64,000 bases of DNA from Flavobacteriales bacterium (GTDB lineage Bacteria > Bacteroidota > Bacteroidia > Flavobacteriales_D > Sanyastnellaceae), in assembly GCA_016780385.1 (NCBI GenBank), contig JADHLY010000004.1, positions 1 through 64,000 of the forward strand, given 5' to 3'. The notes beneath the pieces are model-generated. The model did not search any database. It was given only the letters and a program-made list of their open reading frames with translations, and was not told the origin of the DNA. How positions within the stretch are numbered: the stretch's first letter is position 1; every line of letters begins with the position of its first letter. The position numbers were made by a program, and so were the translations under genes. This document shows positions 1 through 10,871 of this stretch, in pieces.

Positions 1-318
1 GTCCACATGGCTTTGGGGCACTCCGTTCTCTTCGAACAAAGGCGCCAACTGGTCCAAGTACTGCTGGACGAGGGGCGCATTGACCTCGTGCCGAACGTCT
101 CCCGCATCGGATTCGAAATGGATGAAGAAGTCCGATTTGCCTCTGCCCACCACTTTGCCCAGTTCCTTGCGCAGCTGCATCTCCTTCTCCCGGAAATGAG
201 GTGGCATGCGGACCGAAAGGTCCAAACCTTTGCCGTTCAACGACCGGAGTTCGACCGTGTATTTGCGGGTACCAATGTGGGCTTCGGCTTTCCCGTAGCC
301 GGTCATGGAAAGGATCAT
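1..318 (-). CDS. yicC: YicC family protein, N-terminal part (gene runs off the left edge)
   Basis: Reverse-strand translation MILSMTGYGKAEAHIGTRKYTVELRSLNGKGLDLSVRMPPHFREKEMQLRKELGKVVGRGKSDFF matches the YicC N-terminus (MTGYG...E.RSLN.K). The listed + ORF at 7..390 is its antisense. Confidence 0.9.
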   Translation of the reverse strand, partial: MILSMTGYGKAEAHIGTRKYTVELRSLNGKGLDLSVRMPPHFREKEMQLRKELGKVVGRGKSDFFIHFESDAGDVRHEVNAPLVQQYLDQLAPLFEENGVPQSHVD

Positions 319-382
319 GCCGCAAAATACACCCGTACCCCCACCCGGCATCAGGGCACGTTCGGGAAGGTAACTTCGCTTC

Positions 383-1357
383 ATGGCTGATCTCGCCTCG
401 ATACAAAAACCCGTGGCCCGCGAAATGCGGGAATTCCAAGGGCACTTCAAGGAGGCGATGCGCACATCCGTGCCGCTGCTCGACCACATCACCCGGTACA
501 TCGTGCGAAGCCGCGGAAAGCAGATGCGTCCGCTGTTGGTTTATCTGTCCGCTTCTGCCTCCGGAGGCACGCAGGAGAGGACCCACATCGCGGCGACCCT
601 GATCGAACTGCTCCACACCGCCACCCTCGTTCACGACGACGTGGTCGATGCTGCCGAAACGCGGCGTGGATTCCTTTCGATCAACGCCCTCTGGAAATCC
701 AAGATTGCCGTCCTCGTAGGAGATTACCTCCTCTCTCGTGGACTGGTCATTTCCATGGAAAACGAGGGCATTGATTTGCTTCGAATCACCTCCAAAGCCG
801 TCGAGGCCATGAGCGAGGGAGAGTTGCTGCAAATCGAGAAGGCGCGCCGGTTGGACATCACGGAGGAGGTGTACTTCGAGATCATACGGCGCAAAACAGC
901 ATCGCTCATCGCGGCATGCTGCTCGGCAGGAGCCGCCAGTGCCGGAGCCGATGCGGAGCGCATTGAGCTGCTCCGCTCCTTTGGAGAGGAAATGGGCATC
1001 GCTTTCCAGATCAAGGACGACCTGCTGGATTTCACACCTGCTGCAAACACGGGCAAGCCTTTGGGAGGCGACATCAAGGAGCGCAAGATGACCTTGCCCT
1101 TGATCCACACCCTCCAGTCCTTGGGCAAAGGCAAGCGCCGGTCTCTGATTCGTCGCATCAAGCGGAGTGCAGACCACCCCGGGGAAGCGGAATCCGTGCT
1201 GAATGAGATTCTTGCAGGATCCGGTATGGCCTATGCAGAAGAAAAAATGCGGCACCATCGAGACCGTGCCATCGCGTTGCTTCAGGAACTTCCCGATGGA
1301 GACGCCCGCCGGTCACTGGAGGCACTGGTGGACTTTACGATATCCCGGACCAAATGA
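383..1357 (+). CDS. Polyprenyl synthetase family protein (octaprenyl/all-trans diphosphate synthase type)
   Basis: LVHDDVVDAAETRRG and FQIKDDLLDF: the two Asp-rich motifs of trans-prenyltransferases. Confidence 0.93.
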   Translation: MADLASIQKPVAREMREFQGHFKEAMRTSVPLLDHITRYIVRSRGKQMRPLLVYLSASASGGTQERTHIAATLIELLHTATLVHDDVVDAAETRRGFLSINALWKSKIAVLVGDYLLSRGLVISMENEGIDLLRITSKAVEAMSEGELLQIEKARRLDITEEVYFEIIRRKTASLIAACCSAGAASAGADAERIELLRSFGEEMGIAFQIKDDLLDFTPAANTGKPLGGDIKERKMTLPLIHTLQSLGKGKRRSLIRRIKRSADHPGEAESVLNEILAGSGMAYAEEKMRHHRDRAIALLQELPDGDARRSLEALVDFTISRTK

Positions 1358-1788
1358 GACCGTCAACCCTCGCCCTTTTTTGCTGTACCCTGCTGTTTTC
1401 GGCATGCACGACGCCTTCCATCGAGGAAAAGGTGATCAGTACCTGGCCGGAAAGCGGGGAGCCCCGGGAAATCCACATTGCATTGCCGGACAGCTCCGGC
1501 ACTGAAGTAAAGATTCTGCATGGCAATGGACGCATTCACATGCGCGGTGTACTGAAGGCAGGAAAGCGGGAGGGGACCTGGAACACCTACCGCGAAGACG
1601 GCATGCCATGGAGCCAGGTTCATTATGTCGACGGATTGAAAGACGGGCTTTTCAGAACGTGGCACGCCGGTGGCGTCCCTCACATTGAAGGCCAGCACCG
1701 CAACAACCAGCCGGACAGCACCTGGCACTTCTACAGCACGGAAGGCGTGCTGGTCCAGACGGAGTTCTATGGGGAAGGGGCGAATTGA
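1354..1788 (+). CDS. Small lipoprotein with MORN-variant (YwqK-like) repeats
   Basis: Lipobox-like LLFSACTT; repeats GKREGTWNTYREDGMPWSQVHYVDGLKDGLFRTWHAGG typical of MORN_2/YwqK proteins; ATGA overlap with upstream gene. Confidence 0.7.
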   Translation: MRPSTLALFCCTLLFSACTTPSIEEKVISTWPESGEPREIHIALPDSSGTEVKILHGNGRIHMRGVLKAGKREGTWNTYREDGMPWSQVHYVDGLKDGLFRTWHAGGVPHIEGQHRNNQPDSTWHFYSTEGVLVQTEFYGEGAN

Positions 1789-1858
1789 ACCGTCCGATGT
1801 GGGTCGTTTTCGACAAGACACATACCGAAGTACTCCCTTCCGGGCGTTGATTTGTTCC

Positions 1859-2908
1859 ATGCCTCACATTCGTTTCGCATCCCGTCTCCCCCTCCTTGTT
1901 CTGCTCTGCTCGGCTTCAGCCTGCATGGCGAGCGGTGAGGAAGATCAGCGGAACTACATCCAGAAATGGAAGGATGAAGCCGTTCGGCAAATGGCCATCC
2001 ATCGGATTCCGGCGAGCATCACTTTGGCACAAGGCCTTCTGGAAAGCGGGTCGGGAAAAAGCGAGTTGAGCGCACGCTCGAACAACCACTTTGGCATCAA
2101 ATGCCACAAGGATTGGGAAGGGGGGCGCACCTACCACGACGACGATGCCAAAGGCGAGTGCTTTCGGGTCTATGCTGACGCCCGGGACAGTTTTGAGGAC
2201 CACAGCCTCTTCTTGAAGCGCAAGCGCTATGAAAGTCTTTTCGAACTGAATATCGATGACTACAAAGGCTGGGCAAGGGGGCTCAAGAGATGCGGGTATG
2301 CAACCAGCCCAACCTATGCCAAGGCTTTGATTGAACTGATTGAGCGCCATGGGCTAGATGATTACGACGAAGAGGGCATCGCCTTGCTGAAGGCCGGCAC
2401 CATCCCCAATCGAATCACCGAGCAGGAAGCCGAAACCGTGTCTGATGCTCATCCGACCGACGGAGGGTCCGCGGGCCAGGGGTCATCCTCTGTTCGCGTT
2501 GGGGGAGGACGTCTGAACGGCATCACCGAGAATGATGTGTCCTGGGTGGAAATCCGGGCCGGTGAAACCATTGGACAGATTGCAGAGCAGATGGAGTTGG
2601 CCTTTTGGCAGCTTCGCAAATACAATGACCTGGGCGAATTGAGCAAAACCACCCGCTTTGATTCGGCCCGACGTCTTTACATCCAGCCCAAGCGAAGGCG
2701 GGGCAGCCAACATTGGCACCTTGTCAAGAATGGGGAAACCCTGCGTACCATCAGCGATCTGGAAGCGGTAAAGCTGAAGGTGCTCATGAAGAGGACCGAC
2801 AAAGGCCCCGATGAGGAATTGAAAACCGGTACCCTTGTTCCCCTTCGCTTCGCTACCGGCGACGATGGCAAACTGCCTTGGTATGCTTGGGGCGGTGGTG
2901 CGCGTTGA
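1859..2908 (+). CDS. Glucosaminidase (Flg/FlgJ-like) domain protein with LysM-type C-terminus
   Basis: IPASITLAQGLLESGSGKSELSARSNNHFGIKCH...FRVYADARDSFEDHS is the classic peptidoglycan glucosaminidase motif; C-terminus has LysM-like repeats (VKNGETLRTISDLEAV). ATG at 1859 chosen for its signal peptide. Confidence 0.88.
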   Translation: MPHIRFASRLPLLVLLCSASACMASGEEDQRNYIQKWKDEAVRQMAIHRIPASITLAQGLLESGSGKSELSARSNNHFGIKCHKDWEGGRTYHDDDAKGECFRVYADARDSFEDHSLFLKRKRYESLFELNIDDYKGWARGLKRCGYATSPTYAKALIELIERHGLDDYDEEGIALLKAGTIPNRITEQEAETVSDAHPTDGGSAGQGSSSVRVGGGRLNGITENDVSWVEIRAGETIGQIAEQMELAFWQLRKYNDLGELSKTTRFDSARRLYIQPKRRRGSQHWHLVKNGETLRTISDLEAVKLKVLMKRTDKGPDEELKTGTLVPLRFATGDDGKLPWYAWGGGAR

Positions 2909-2933
2909 GGCGCAAGCGCGCTAAATTGCAGAC

Positions 2934-4118
2934 ATGCCATTCTATCAGCGGAAGGGGCAGGTCCCGCATAAGCGGCACACCCAATTCACCCAGGCGGACG
3001 GAACGCTCCACCACGAACAGCTCTTCGGAACGATCGGCTTTGTGGGCATGAGCTCGCTGCTCTACCATTTGTATCCCCCCACGATGGTGGAGTCCGTGGC
3101 CGCGCCGCGCGATGCCCGGCCCGTGGAAGGCGTGAAGGAGAACATCACCTCGCGCCGGGTCCCGGGGTTTTCGGCGCCTTCCTCCGGCAGCGCCCTGGAA
3201 GCCCGGGTGCCGCTGATGTTCAATTCGGACTGCACGATCTCGGTGGCCAGGCCCGACCTCCCGGACGACGAGGACCGCTTTTACAAGAATGCCGACTCCG
3301 ACGAGGTCGTCTTCATCCACGACGGTGAAGGCATCCTCCACACCCTGTTTGGCGACCTGGCCTACCGCCCTGGAGACTATCTGGTCATTCCGCGTGGCGT
3401 CATCCATCGGTGGGCTCCAGCGAACGGATCGGAGCAGCGCTGGCTGGTGGTGGAGAGCGCCCATCCCATCGTCACACCCAAGCGCTATCGGAACCATTTC
3501 GGGCAATTGTTGGAGCACAGCCCATTCTGCGAGCGGGACTTGCGGGCGCCTGAGCATGTTCCGGCCGTCGACCGCGCCGGTTCTTTTCCGATTGATGTGC
3601 GCAAAGAGGGCATGATCCATACCGTCACCTACGGCCGCCATCCCTTCGACGTGGTCGGTTGGGACGGATACCATTTTCCCTACGCCTTCTCCATCCACGA
3701 CTTCGAGCCCATCACGGGGCGCGTGCACCAGCCGCCGCCGGTGCACCAGACCTTTGAGACCGATGCCTTTGTCATCTGCAGCTTCTGCCCCAGGCTCTAC
3801 GACTACCACCCCAAGTCCATTCCCGCCCCTTACAACCACAGCAACATCGATTCCGATGAAGTGCTGTACTACGTAGAAGGCAATTTCATGAGCCGCAAGG
3901 GGATCTCGCGCGGTGACCTGACCCTGCATCCAGGAGGCATTCCCCACGGACCGCACCCCGGCACCTACGAGGGCTCCATCGGCAAGACCGGTACTGCCGA
4001 ACTCGCCGTCATGGTCGACACCTTCCGGCCCCTGCGCCTGACCCAGCAAGCCCTGGACATCGAGGACGGTGGCTACCACACCAGCTGGCTCGGTTACACC
4101 CCAAAAATCCTCGACTGA
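2934..4118 (+). CDS. hmgA: Homogentisate 1,2-dioxygenase
   Basis: MPFYQRKGQVPHKRHTQF...LYEELFG-like N-terminus, cupin core with SDEVLYYVEGNFMSRKGISRGDLTLHPGGIPHGPHPGTYEGSIG. Confidence 0.93.
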   Translation: MPFYQRKGQVPHKRHTQFTQADGTLHHEQLFGTIGFVGMSSLLYHLYPPTMVESVAAPRDARPVEGVKENITSRRVPGFSAPSSGSALEARVPLMFNSDCTISVARPDLPDDEDRFYKNADSDEVVFIHDGEGILHTLFGDLAYRPGDYLVIPRGVIHRWAPANGSEQRWLVVESAHPIVTPKRYRNHFGQLLEHSPFCERDLRAPEHVPAVDRAGSFPIDVRKEGMIHTVTYGRHPFDVVGWDGYHFPYAFSIHDFEPITGRVHQPPPVHQTFETDAFVICSFCPRLYDYHPKSIPAPYNHSNIDSDEVLYYVEGNFMSRKGISRGDLTLHPGGIPHGPHPGTYEGSIGKTGTAELAVMVDTFRPLRLTQQALDIEDGGYHTSWLGYTPKILD

Positions 4119-4126
4119 ACCCTGCA

Positions 4127-5266
4127 ATGACCATGGAACAGCAGACCCCCCAACCCGCCATCACCGTTCCCGAAGCGGACGATTTCCTGCCCCTGCTCGG
4201 CACGGACCACGTCGAGCTCATCGTCGGCAACGCCAAGCAGAGCGCCTATTACTACATGCACGCCTGGGGCTTCCAGCCGCTGGCATTCAAAGGCCTCGAG
4301 ACTGGAGATTCCGACAGCGTGAGCTACGTGCTGAGACAGGATAAAATCACCCTCGTGCTGACCACGCCGCTGATGGCCGACGGGCCCCTGAACGACCACC
4401 TGAATCGCCACGGAGACGGCGTCAAAGCCGTTGCGCTGTGGGTGGACGACGCGGAGAAGAGCTGGAAGGAGACCACCTCCCGCGGCGCGGTGAGCGCCTT
4501 TGCCCCCGAAACCCGTGAAGACGGGGACGGAAAGGTGGTCCTGAGCGCCATCGAGACCTACGGCGACACCATTCACGTCTTCGTGGAGCGCAAGGCCTAC
4601 AACGGGGTCTTCCTCCCTGGATACCAGGCTTGGAATCCGGTGGCGACGTCACCCGTTGTCGGCCTCAAATACATCGATCACATGGTGGGCAACGTCGGAT
4701 GGGGCGAGATGAACACCTGGTGTGAATTCTATGCCAAAGTCATGGGCTTTGCGCAGTTGATCTCCTTTGATGACAAGGACATCTCCACAGATTACACCGC
4801 CTTGATGTCCAAGGTGATGAGCAACGGAAACGGGCGCATCAAATTTCCGATCAACGAGCCCGCCGAAGGGCGGAAGAAGAGCCAGATTGAGGAGTACATC
4901 GACTTTTACCAGGGCGCGGGTGTGCAGCACATCGCCGTGGCCACCGACAACATCATCGAGACGGTCACGGAGCTGCAGCGCCGCGGCATTGACTTCCTGA
5001 AAGTGCCCAGCACTTACTACGACACCGTACTGGACCGGGTGGGTGAGATCGACGAGGACCTGGAACCCTTGCGCGACTTGGGTATCCTGATCGACCGGGA
5101 CGACGAAGGGTATCTCCTGCAAATCTTCACCAAGCCCGTGGTGGACCGGCCCACGATGTTCTTCGAGATCATCCAGCGCAAGGGTGCCCAGAGCTTCGGA
5201 AAGGGCAATTTCAAGGCACTCTTCGAGGCCATCGAACGGGAGCAGGCCTTGCGTGGCACACTCTGA
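4127..5266 (+). CDS. hpd: 4-hydroxyphenylpyruvate dioxygenase
   Basis: Two VOC domains: DHVELIVGNAKQSAYYYMHAWGFQPLAF, YIDHMVGNVGWGEMNTWCEFYAKVMGF, QHIAVATDNI, FFEIIQRKG. Confidence 0.95.
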   Translation: MTMEQQTPQPAITVPEADDFLPLLGTDHVELIVGNAKQSAYYYMHAWGFQPLAFKGLETGDSDSVSYVLRQDKITLVLTTPLMADGPLNDHLNRHGDGVKAVALWVDDAEKSWKETTSRGAVSAFAPETREDGDGKVVLSAIETYGDTIHVFVERKAYNGVFLPGYQAWNPVATSPVVGLKYIDHMVGNVGWGEMNTWCEFYAKVMGFAQLISFDDKDISTDYTALMSKVMSNGNGRIKFPINEPAEGRKKSQIEEYIDFYQGAGVQHIAVATDNIIETVTELQRRGIDFLKVPSTYYDTVLDRVGEIDEDLEPLRDLGILIDRDDEGYLLQIFTKPVVDRPTMFFEIIQRKGAQSFGKGNFKALFEAIEREQALRGTL

Positions 5267-6911
5267 ATCCCCCACTGCTCCTGCCCTCGCATGGCGAGGC
5301 GTGGACCTGGACATCGGGGACAAGGCCATCCTGCGCGGAATCGACCTGGCGGTGGACCACGGAAGGACCCTGGCCTTGGTCGGCGAAAGCGGGTCGGGCA
5401 AGACCATGTGCTGCATGGCCGCCCTGGGCCTCATTCCTGGAGGAGGGCGCCTTACCGCAGGGCGGATAGAAGGGCCCGGCGGGGTGTGGATGCGGGCAGA
5501 CGAAGGGGACACCGTGCCCATCCCGCGGGGCAAGGTGGTCACGATGGTTTTTCAGGAGCCGATGACCAGCCTCAACCCCACCATGCGGTGCGGTGCCCAG
5601 GTCGCGGAAGTCATCCTGAGGCACGAAAAATCGGAAGCTTCAAAGGCCCGGGAAAAAGTCCTTGGCTTGTTTGAGGAGGTCCAAATGCCCGATCCCCAGC
5701 GGGCGTGGTCTGCCTATCCTCACGAACTATCTGGTGGACAGAAACAGCGGGTTTTGATTGCCATGGCGTTGGCCAACGACCCTGACATCCTGCTGGCCGA
5801 TGAACCCACCACTGCCTTGGACAGCACACTGCGTGCGGAACTCCTGGACCTCATTGCCTCCATTCAGCGTGCGCGCGGTTTGGCCTTGGTCCTCGTGACG
5901 CACGACATGGATGTGGTGGAAAGGGCGGCTGACGAGGTGGCCGTCCTCTTGAAGGGACGGGTAGTAGAACACGGCAGCGCGGACCGAATCTTACATGCCC
6001 CAGCGCACCCTTACACACGCGGCCTTTTGGCCTGTCGTGTTCCGAAGAAAGGAAGAATGACGCCGCTTCCCGTGCTCTCGGACTTCATGGGAGATGAAGC
6101 CGGCTCGGCCACCTTCCAACATCAGGAAATCCAAAGTGCCCCTGCGGACCGGCCCATGCTGTTGGAAGTGAACGCCGCTTGTAAGACCTATCCAGGGGGG
6201 GGCGTGCCCGCCTTGGACAACGTCGGCCTTTCACTCCCGGAAGGGGGAAGCCTTGGAATTGTGGGTGGAAGCGGGTGCGGCAAGACAACCCTTGCTCGCG
6301 CCATTCTCGGTTTGCATCGACTGGACAGCGGCAGCATCCGCATCGCTGGAAAATCGGTAGAACAAAACTCCCCCGATCAGATCCGACACATCCGCAGTCA
6401 AGTAGGCCTGGTGTTCCAGGACCCTCGGGCGGCGTTGAACCCCACTCGAAAGGTGGGCGCGGCCATACGGGAGGTCCTCACCCGCTGGGGCCATACGCCC
6501 GACCAAGCCTCAACAGAAGCGGTGAAACTGATGGAGGCTGTGGGGCTTGAAGCAGATGCCCTGCATAGAAAACCAGACGCCTTTTCCGGTGGGCAACGCC
6601 AGCGGATTGTGATCGCACGGGCCCTCGCGGCCGACCCCAAGCTGCTCATCTGTGATGAAGCTGTCGCAGCGTTGGATGTGAGCGTGCAGGCACAGGTGCT
6701 CAATCTATTGGTCGAATTGCGCAGGAAGCGCGGTCTTGCCTTGCTGTTCATCAGCCACGACCTCGGGGTTGTGAGATATCTGTGTGACCGGACGCTGGTG
6801 CTGGATCGTGGCCAAGTTGTGGAGGAAGGAGAATCGGACCAATTGTGGGCCCATCCAACCCATGAAGTGACCCGGAGACTTCAGGCCGCCGGAGGGGGTT
6901 CGATTGCCTAA
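5253..6911 (+). CDS. Fused double-ATPase peptide ABC transporter ATP-binding protein (DppD-DppF/YejF type)
   Basis: Two Walker A (GESGSGKT, GGSGCGKT) and two signature motifs (LSGGQKQRV, FSGGQRQRI); GTG start at 5253 overlaps the hpd stop. Confidence 0.9.
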   Translation: MAHSESPTAPALAWRGVDLDIGDKAILRGIDLAVDHGRTLALVGESGSGKTMCCMAALGLIPGGGRLTAGRIEGPGGVWMRADEGDTVPIPRGKVVTMVFQEPMTSLNPTMRCGAQVAEVILRHEKSEASKAREKVLGLFEEVQMPDPQRAWSAYPHELSGGQKQRVLIAMALANDPDILLADEPTTALDSTLRAELLDLIASIQRARGLALVLVTHDMDVVERAADEVAVLLKGRVVEHGSADRILHAPAHPYTRGLLACRVPKKGRMTPLPVLSDFMGDEAGSATFQHQEIQSAPADRPMLLEVNAACKTYPGGGVPALDNVGLSLPEGGSLGIVGGSGCGKTTLARAILGLHRLDSGSIRIAGKSVEQNSPDQIRHIRSQVGLVFQDPRAALNPTRKVGAAIREVLTRWGHTPDQASTEAVKLMEAVGLEADALHRKPDAFSGGQRQRIVIARALAADPKLLICDEAVAALDVSVQAQVLNLLVELRRKRGLALLFISHDLGVVRYLCDRTLVLDRGQVVEEGESDQLWAHPTHEVTRRLQAAGGGSIA

Positions 6912-6920
6912 TTTCGAGCC

Positions 6921-7700
6921 ATGTCCGAAACCGCCCTCGTCACCGAGGTCCTGCACGGCCCTGTCGCCTGTTGGACACTGAACAGACCCCAGCAACTCAA
7001 TGCCCTGAATGGCAAGCTCATCGAGAAACTCGGTGCCCTGGTAGAAGAAGTCCAACAGCGCGATGAAGTGCGCTGCGTGGTCCTCACCGGCTCAGGGGAA
7101 AAGGCCTTTGTCGCCGGCGCTGACATCAAGGAATTCGCAGATTTCGACAGTGTGGCAGGACGCCGCCTCGCCGAGAAAGGTCAACGCATTCTGTTTGATG
7201 CCATCTCCCATTCGTCCAAGCCTTTTGTGGCGGCTGTGGGTGGCTTTGCGCTCGGAGGCGGGTTGGAGTTGGCACTGGCCTGCCATGTGCGTGTGGCTTC
7301 TGCCAATGCACGGTTTGGCCTACCCGAAGTTACCCTCGGCCTGATCCCAGGATACGGTGGCACCCAGCGCCTATCCAAAATCGTTGGGCGCGGTCGCGCC
7401 ATGGAGATGATTCTCTCGGCACGCATGGTGAAGGCCGACGAAGCCTTGGCCATGGGGTTGGTCAGCACGGTTGTGGAGCGAGACGTGCTCATGGATGAAG
7501 CACTGCGCATGTCCCGTGCCCTCTCAGCAAACAGCCCAAAAGCCATAGGAGCTGCCATTCGTGCCGTGCAGGCCAGCGGGTCTCCCGAAGGTTACGAAGT
7601 GGAAATCGACCAGTTCGGGCGGTGCTTCTCCAATGAAGACTTCAAGGAAGGCGTAGCCGCCTTTCTCGAAAAGCGGAAACCTGAATTTCCCGGAAAATGA
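6921..7700 (+). CDS. Enoyl-CoA hydratase/isomerase family protein
   Basis: Crotonase fold motifs [48 protein letters not shown]. Confidence 0.93.
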   Translation: MSETALVTEVLHGPVACWTLNRPQQLNALNGKLIEKLGALVEEVQQRDEVRCVVLTGSGEKAFVAGADIKEFADFDSVAGRRLAEKGQRILFDAISHSSKPFVAAVGGFALGGGLELALACHVRVASANARFGLPEVTLGLIPGYGGTQRLSKIVGRGRAMEMILSARMVKADEALAMGLVSTVVERDVLMDEALRMSRALSANSPKAIGAAIRAVQASGSPEGYEVEIDQFGRCFSNEDFKEGVAAFLEKRKPEFPGK

Positions 7701-8158
7701 ACGAGTCCCCCGATTTACGCATCCGAGTGGTCCATGTGGGAGACACGCAACTTCCCCAATATGCCACCCCGTTGAGCGCGGGTCTGGATTTGCGCGCCCA
7801 CCTGCCCGGTCCGGTCGTTCTGGAGCCTGGGGAACGCCGCTTGGTGCCCACGGGGCTCCACATTGAATTGCCGGCGGGCCATGAAGCCCAGGTACGACCG
7901 CGCAGTGGCCTTGCCTACAAGCATGGCATTACGGTGCTGAATGCCCCGGGTACCATCGATGCAGATTACCGAGGAGACATCGGTGTGCTGCTCATCAACT
8001 TGGGCCAAGCCGCATTTACCATTGAACCGGGCGAGCGCATTGCCCAACTCGTCGTAGCCTCATACACCCGTGTAGAATGGGCTCCCGTCAAAGACACTGC
8101 CGAACTCGCGGTCTCCAAACGGGGAGAAGGCGGATTCGGACATACTGGAACCTCATGA
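7697..8158 (+). CDS. dut: dUTP diphosphatase
   Basis: [69 protein letters not shown]: all five dUTPase motifs. Confidence 0.97.
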   Translation: MNESPDLRIRVVHVGDTQLPQYATPLSAGLDLRAHLPGPVVLEPGERRLVPTGLHIELPAGHEAQVRPRSGLAYKHGITVLNAPGTIDADYRGDIGVLLINLGQAAFTIEPGERIAQLVVASYTRVEWAPVKDTAELAVSKRGEGGFGHTGTS

Positions 8159-9156
8159 ACCTCATCATCCCCATGGCGGGACGCGGCAGTCGTTTGCGTC
8201 CTCATACCCTCACGGTCCCCAAACCGCTGGTCCACGTGGCGGGCAAGCCCATCGTCCAGCACCTTGTGGAGGACCTGGCTGCCATGAGCCCCCGTCCTTT
8301 CGCCAACATCGCCTTTGTGATTGGCGACTTTGGCGACCCGGTGGAAGCAGATTTGTTGAACCTCGCCAGCCGTCTCGGTGCCCAGGGGCACATCTGCCAT
8401 CAGGACCAGCCGTTGGGCACTGCACACGCCGTCTGGTGCGCCAAGGAATGGCTGTCTGGCGAAACCGTGGTGGCATTCGCAGACACGTTGTTTCGCGCGG
8501 ATTTCCAGCTCGATGCAGAAGCAGATGGACACATCTTCGTCAAGCGCATTGAGGACCCCCGCCAGTTCGGCGTGGTTGTGCTGGGTGATGATGGCGCCAT
8601 CTCTGAGTATGCGGAAAAGCCAGAAGAACCCGTTTCCAACCTGGCGATGATTGGGATTTACCACTTCAAAGACGGCGGAGCGTTGGGCAGGGAAATTGAC
8701 CTGCTCATCGAAAATGGCACGATGAAGGGGGGCGAGTATCAACTTCCCGATGCCTTCCGCGCCCTGACAGAACAGGGTGCGCGCTTCCGACCGGGTGAAG
8801 TCAATGCCTGGATGGACTGTGGAAACCGCGAAGTCACCGTGGAGACCAACGGCCGCATGCTCGAATTTCTGGGCGATGCTGCCGGCGTTGCGCCTGGAGC
8901 CACCGTGGAGAACAGTGTCGTGATCCCCCCTTGTATCATCCAAGAAGGTGCCGTTGTCCGAAACGCAGTCGTAGGTCCTTGCGTGACCATCGGGCCTCGA
9001 ACAGTAGTAGAACGCAGCATCCTGAGCGATTGCCTCGTAGGCAGTGATGGCCATTTGAACGGTGTGAACCTCAAGGGGTCCATGATTGGAAACCACGCCT
9101 CTGTCAGCCGGTCCGGAGAGGACCTCAGCATAGGGGATTACTGCACGTCTGCATGA
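8155..9156 (+). CDS. Sugar nucleotidyltransferase (glucose-1-phosphate thymidylyltransferase-like) with LbH C-terminus
   Basis: [34 protein letters not shown] nucleotidyltransferase signature. Confidence 0.9.
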   Translation: MNLIIPMAGRGSRLRPHTLTVPKPLVHVAGKPIVQHLVEDLAAMSPRPFANIAFVIGDFGDPVEADLLNLASRLGAQGHICHQDQPLGTAHAVWCAKEWLSGETVVAFADTLFRADFQLDAEADGHIFVKRIEDPRQFGVVVLGDDGAISEYAEKPEEPVSNLAMIGIYHFKDGGALGREIDLLIENGTMKGGEYQLPDAFRALTEQGARFRPGEVNAWMDCGNREVTVETNGRMLEFLGDAAGVAPGATVENSVVIPPCIIQEGAVVRNAVVGPCVTIGPRTVVERSILSDCLVGSDGHLNGVNLKGSMIGNHASVSRSGEDLSIGDYCTSA

Positions 9157-10871
9157 TGTGTCGCGCGACATACTGCCTTCTGGGTTGTATCCTGGTTGCG
9201 ATGTCGATGGGCTGCTCCCTGCTCGGTGGTGTTGCCGAGTCCGAAGAAGCGGGACTGGGCACCGTTGATCGGGACTTCCATGCCGCCTACTATGAGGCGC
9301 AAACAGCCAAGGTCAAAGGCGACCGCGTTGGCGCGCGCGAAGCTTTGTTGGCCTGTCTGGATGCCGACCCCGATGCTGCCATCGTGCACTTTGAGCTCGC
9401 CCGAATCGAAAGAATGGACGGCCAGTGGGAGGCAGCGATGAGCGCCGTGGAACGCGCCGTAACGCTGGACGGAGACAACCCCTGGTACCGCAGGGAGTTC
9501 GCGGAAATCGCATTGGAGCTCGGCCGCAATGAGGAAGCCGATGGTGCTTTGTCTTGGCTGCTGGAAAACAAGCCCGAAGACGATGTCGCAGCGATGATGC
9601 TGCTGGATTTGCGGAGTGCAGAAGGCCGAATAGATGATGCTTTGAAGGTGGTCGACGTCCTCGAGCGCGAGTGGGGTCCCGATCCGGAATGGCATTTTGA
9701 ACGGCACCGTTTGAACCTGTCCGCGGGACGCATGGAAACCGCCTTGGGCAACCTACGCGCACTGGAACGGGACTTCCCAGAAGTGATCGAAGCACCCCTT
9801 CAACACGCCCGGCTGTTGATTTCCGAGGGTCGTGTGGAAGAGGCTGAATCGATGTTGCGCCAGTCCTTGGAGCGGACGGGGCATGGCCGCTTGCACCTGG
9901 AGTTGGCGCACATTTTAACGGCGAGAGGAGACACCGAGGCGGCACGTGAACACGTCCGTTATGCCTTTGCTTCCGATGAAGTGCCATTGGAAGAAAAGCT
10001 GGACATCGCTTGGGCTTACGTTGAATTGGCGGAAATCCAGCAGGAACTTGAGCCCGAAGCTTCCCGCCTCATCGAATTGCTCCTTGAAATGAATCCAGAA
10101 GAAGCCGAGCCCTTCGAGCTCCTGGCTGCGTTGCGCGACATCCAAGGAGACGGTGAGGGGGCGCTGGAGGCCCTGGAGGCAGCTTTGGAGCGAAACCCCA
10201 ATTCTGCGGAACGCTGGCTGGAAGCCTGTCAATTGGCCATCGCCTCCCAACAATGGCAGCGACTCAATGGCCTCTCTGGGTCCGCTGGGTCCTTGTTCCC
10301 CAACCTCCCTGTTTTCCCCTATTTCCAGGGAATGGCACAGATGGAACTCGGGCAAGACCAAGCCGCCGAAAGACAGTTGAAGATGGCCCGAAACCTCATA
10401 GTAGACCGGCCCGATTTCGAATCAGACGTCCTCGCCATGCTGGCACAGTTGGCCCATGAACGAAAAGACCATGCGGCCTCAGATGAATGGTTCGAGATGG
10501 CCATTGAGGTCAATCCGCAGAACATCCTTGCCCTCAACAATTACGCATACTATCTCGCGGTTCGGGGTCAGAAAACAGAACGGGCAGTGGAAATGGCGGC
10601 ACGGGTCGTGGCCCTGTCTCCCGGCGATCCCAATTTCGAGGACACCTACGCTTGGGCCTTGTACCGTGATGGAGACATCCAGGAAGCCCTTGATTGGATT
10701 GAATTGGCCATCCTCCACGAAGGCGATGCCCCCTCACCGACGGTTCTGGAACATTGCGGAGACATTCTCCACGCCCTGGGCAGAGAAGAAGAAGCCCTGG
10801 AGCGTTGGAAGGCTGCCCTGGCTGCCGGTGGAAATAGGGATACGCTTGCGCCCAAAATCGAAGGTGAATGA
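9153..10871 (+). CDS. Tetratricopeptide repeat protein, putative lipoprotein
   Basis: Lipobox-like SMGCSLLGG; many TPR units (ALNNYAYYLAVRGQKTERAVEMAARVVALSPGDPNFEDTYAWALYRDG). Confidence 0.88.
   Translation: MMCRATYCLLGCILVAMSMGCSLLGGVAESEEAGLGTVDRDFHAAYYEAQTAKVKGDRVGAREALLACLDADPDAAIVHFELARIERMDGQWEAAMSAVERAVTLDGDNPWYRREFAEIALELGRNEEADGALSWLLENKPEDDVAAMMLLDLRSAEGRIDDALKVVDVLEREWGPDPEWHFERHRLNLSAGRMETALGNLRALERDFPEVIEAPLQHARLLISEGRVEEAESMLRQSLERTGHGRLHLELAHILTARGDTEAAREHVRYAFASDEVPLEEKLDIAWAYVELAEIQQELEPEASRLIELLLEMNPEEAEPFELLAALRDIQGDGEGALEALEAALERNPNSAERWLEACQLAIASQQWQRLNGLSGSAGSLFPNLPVFPYFQGMAQMELGQDQAAERQLKMARNLIVDRPDFESDVLAMLAQLAHERKDHAASDEWFEMAIEVNPQNILALNNYAYYLAVRGQKTERAVEMAARVVALSPGDPNFEDTYAWALYRDGDIQEALDWIELAILHEGDAPSPTVLEHCGDILHALGREEEALERWKAALAAGGNRDTLAPKIEGE

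Noticed and set aside
2853-4127. 424-aa minus-strand ORF opposite hmgA
   Set aside because: Fully antisense to a clear homogentisate dioxygenase; low-information His/Arg/Val-rich translation typical of GC-rich shadow frames.
7966-9171. 401-aa minus-strand ORF
   Set aside because: Antisense to the nucleotidyltransferase and the end of dut; no recognisable domain.
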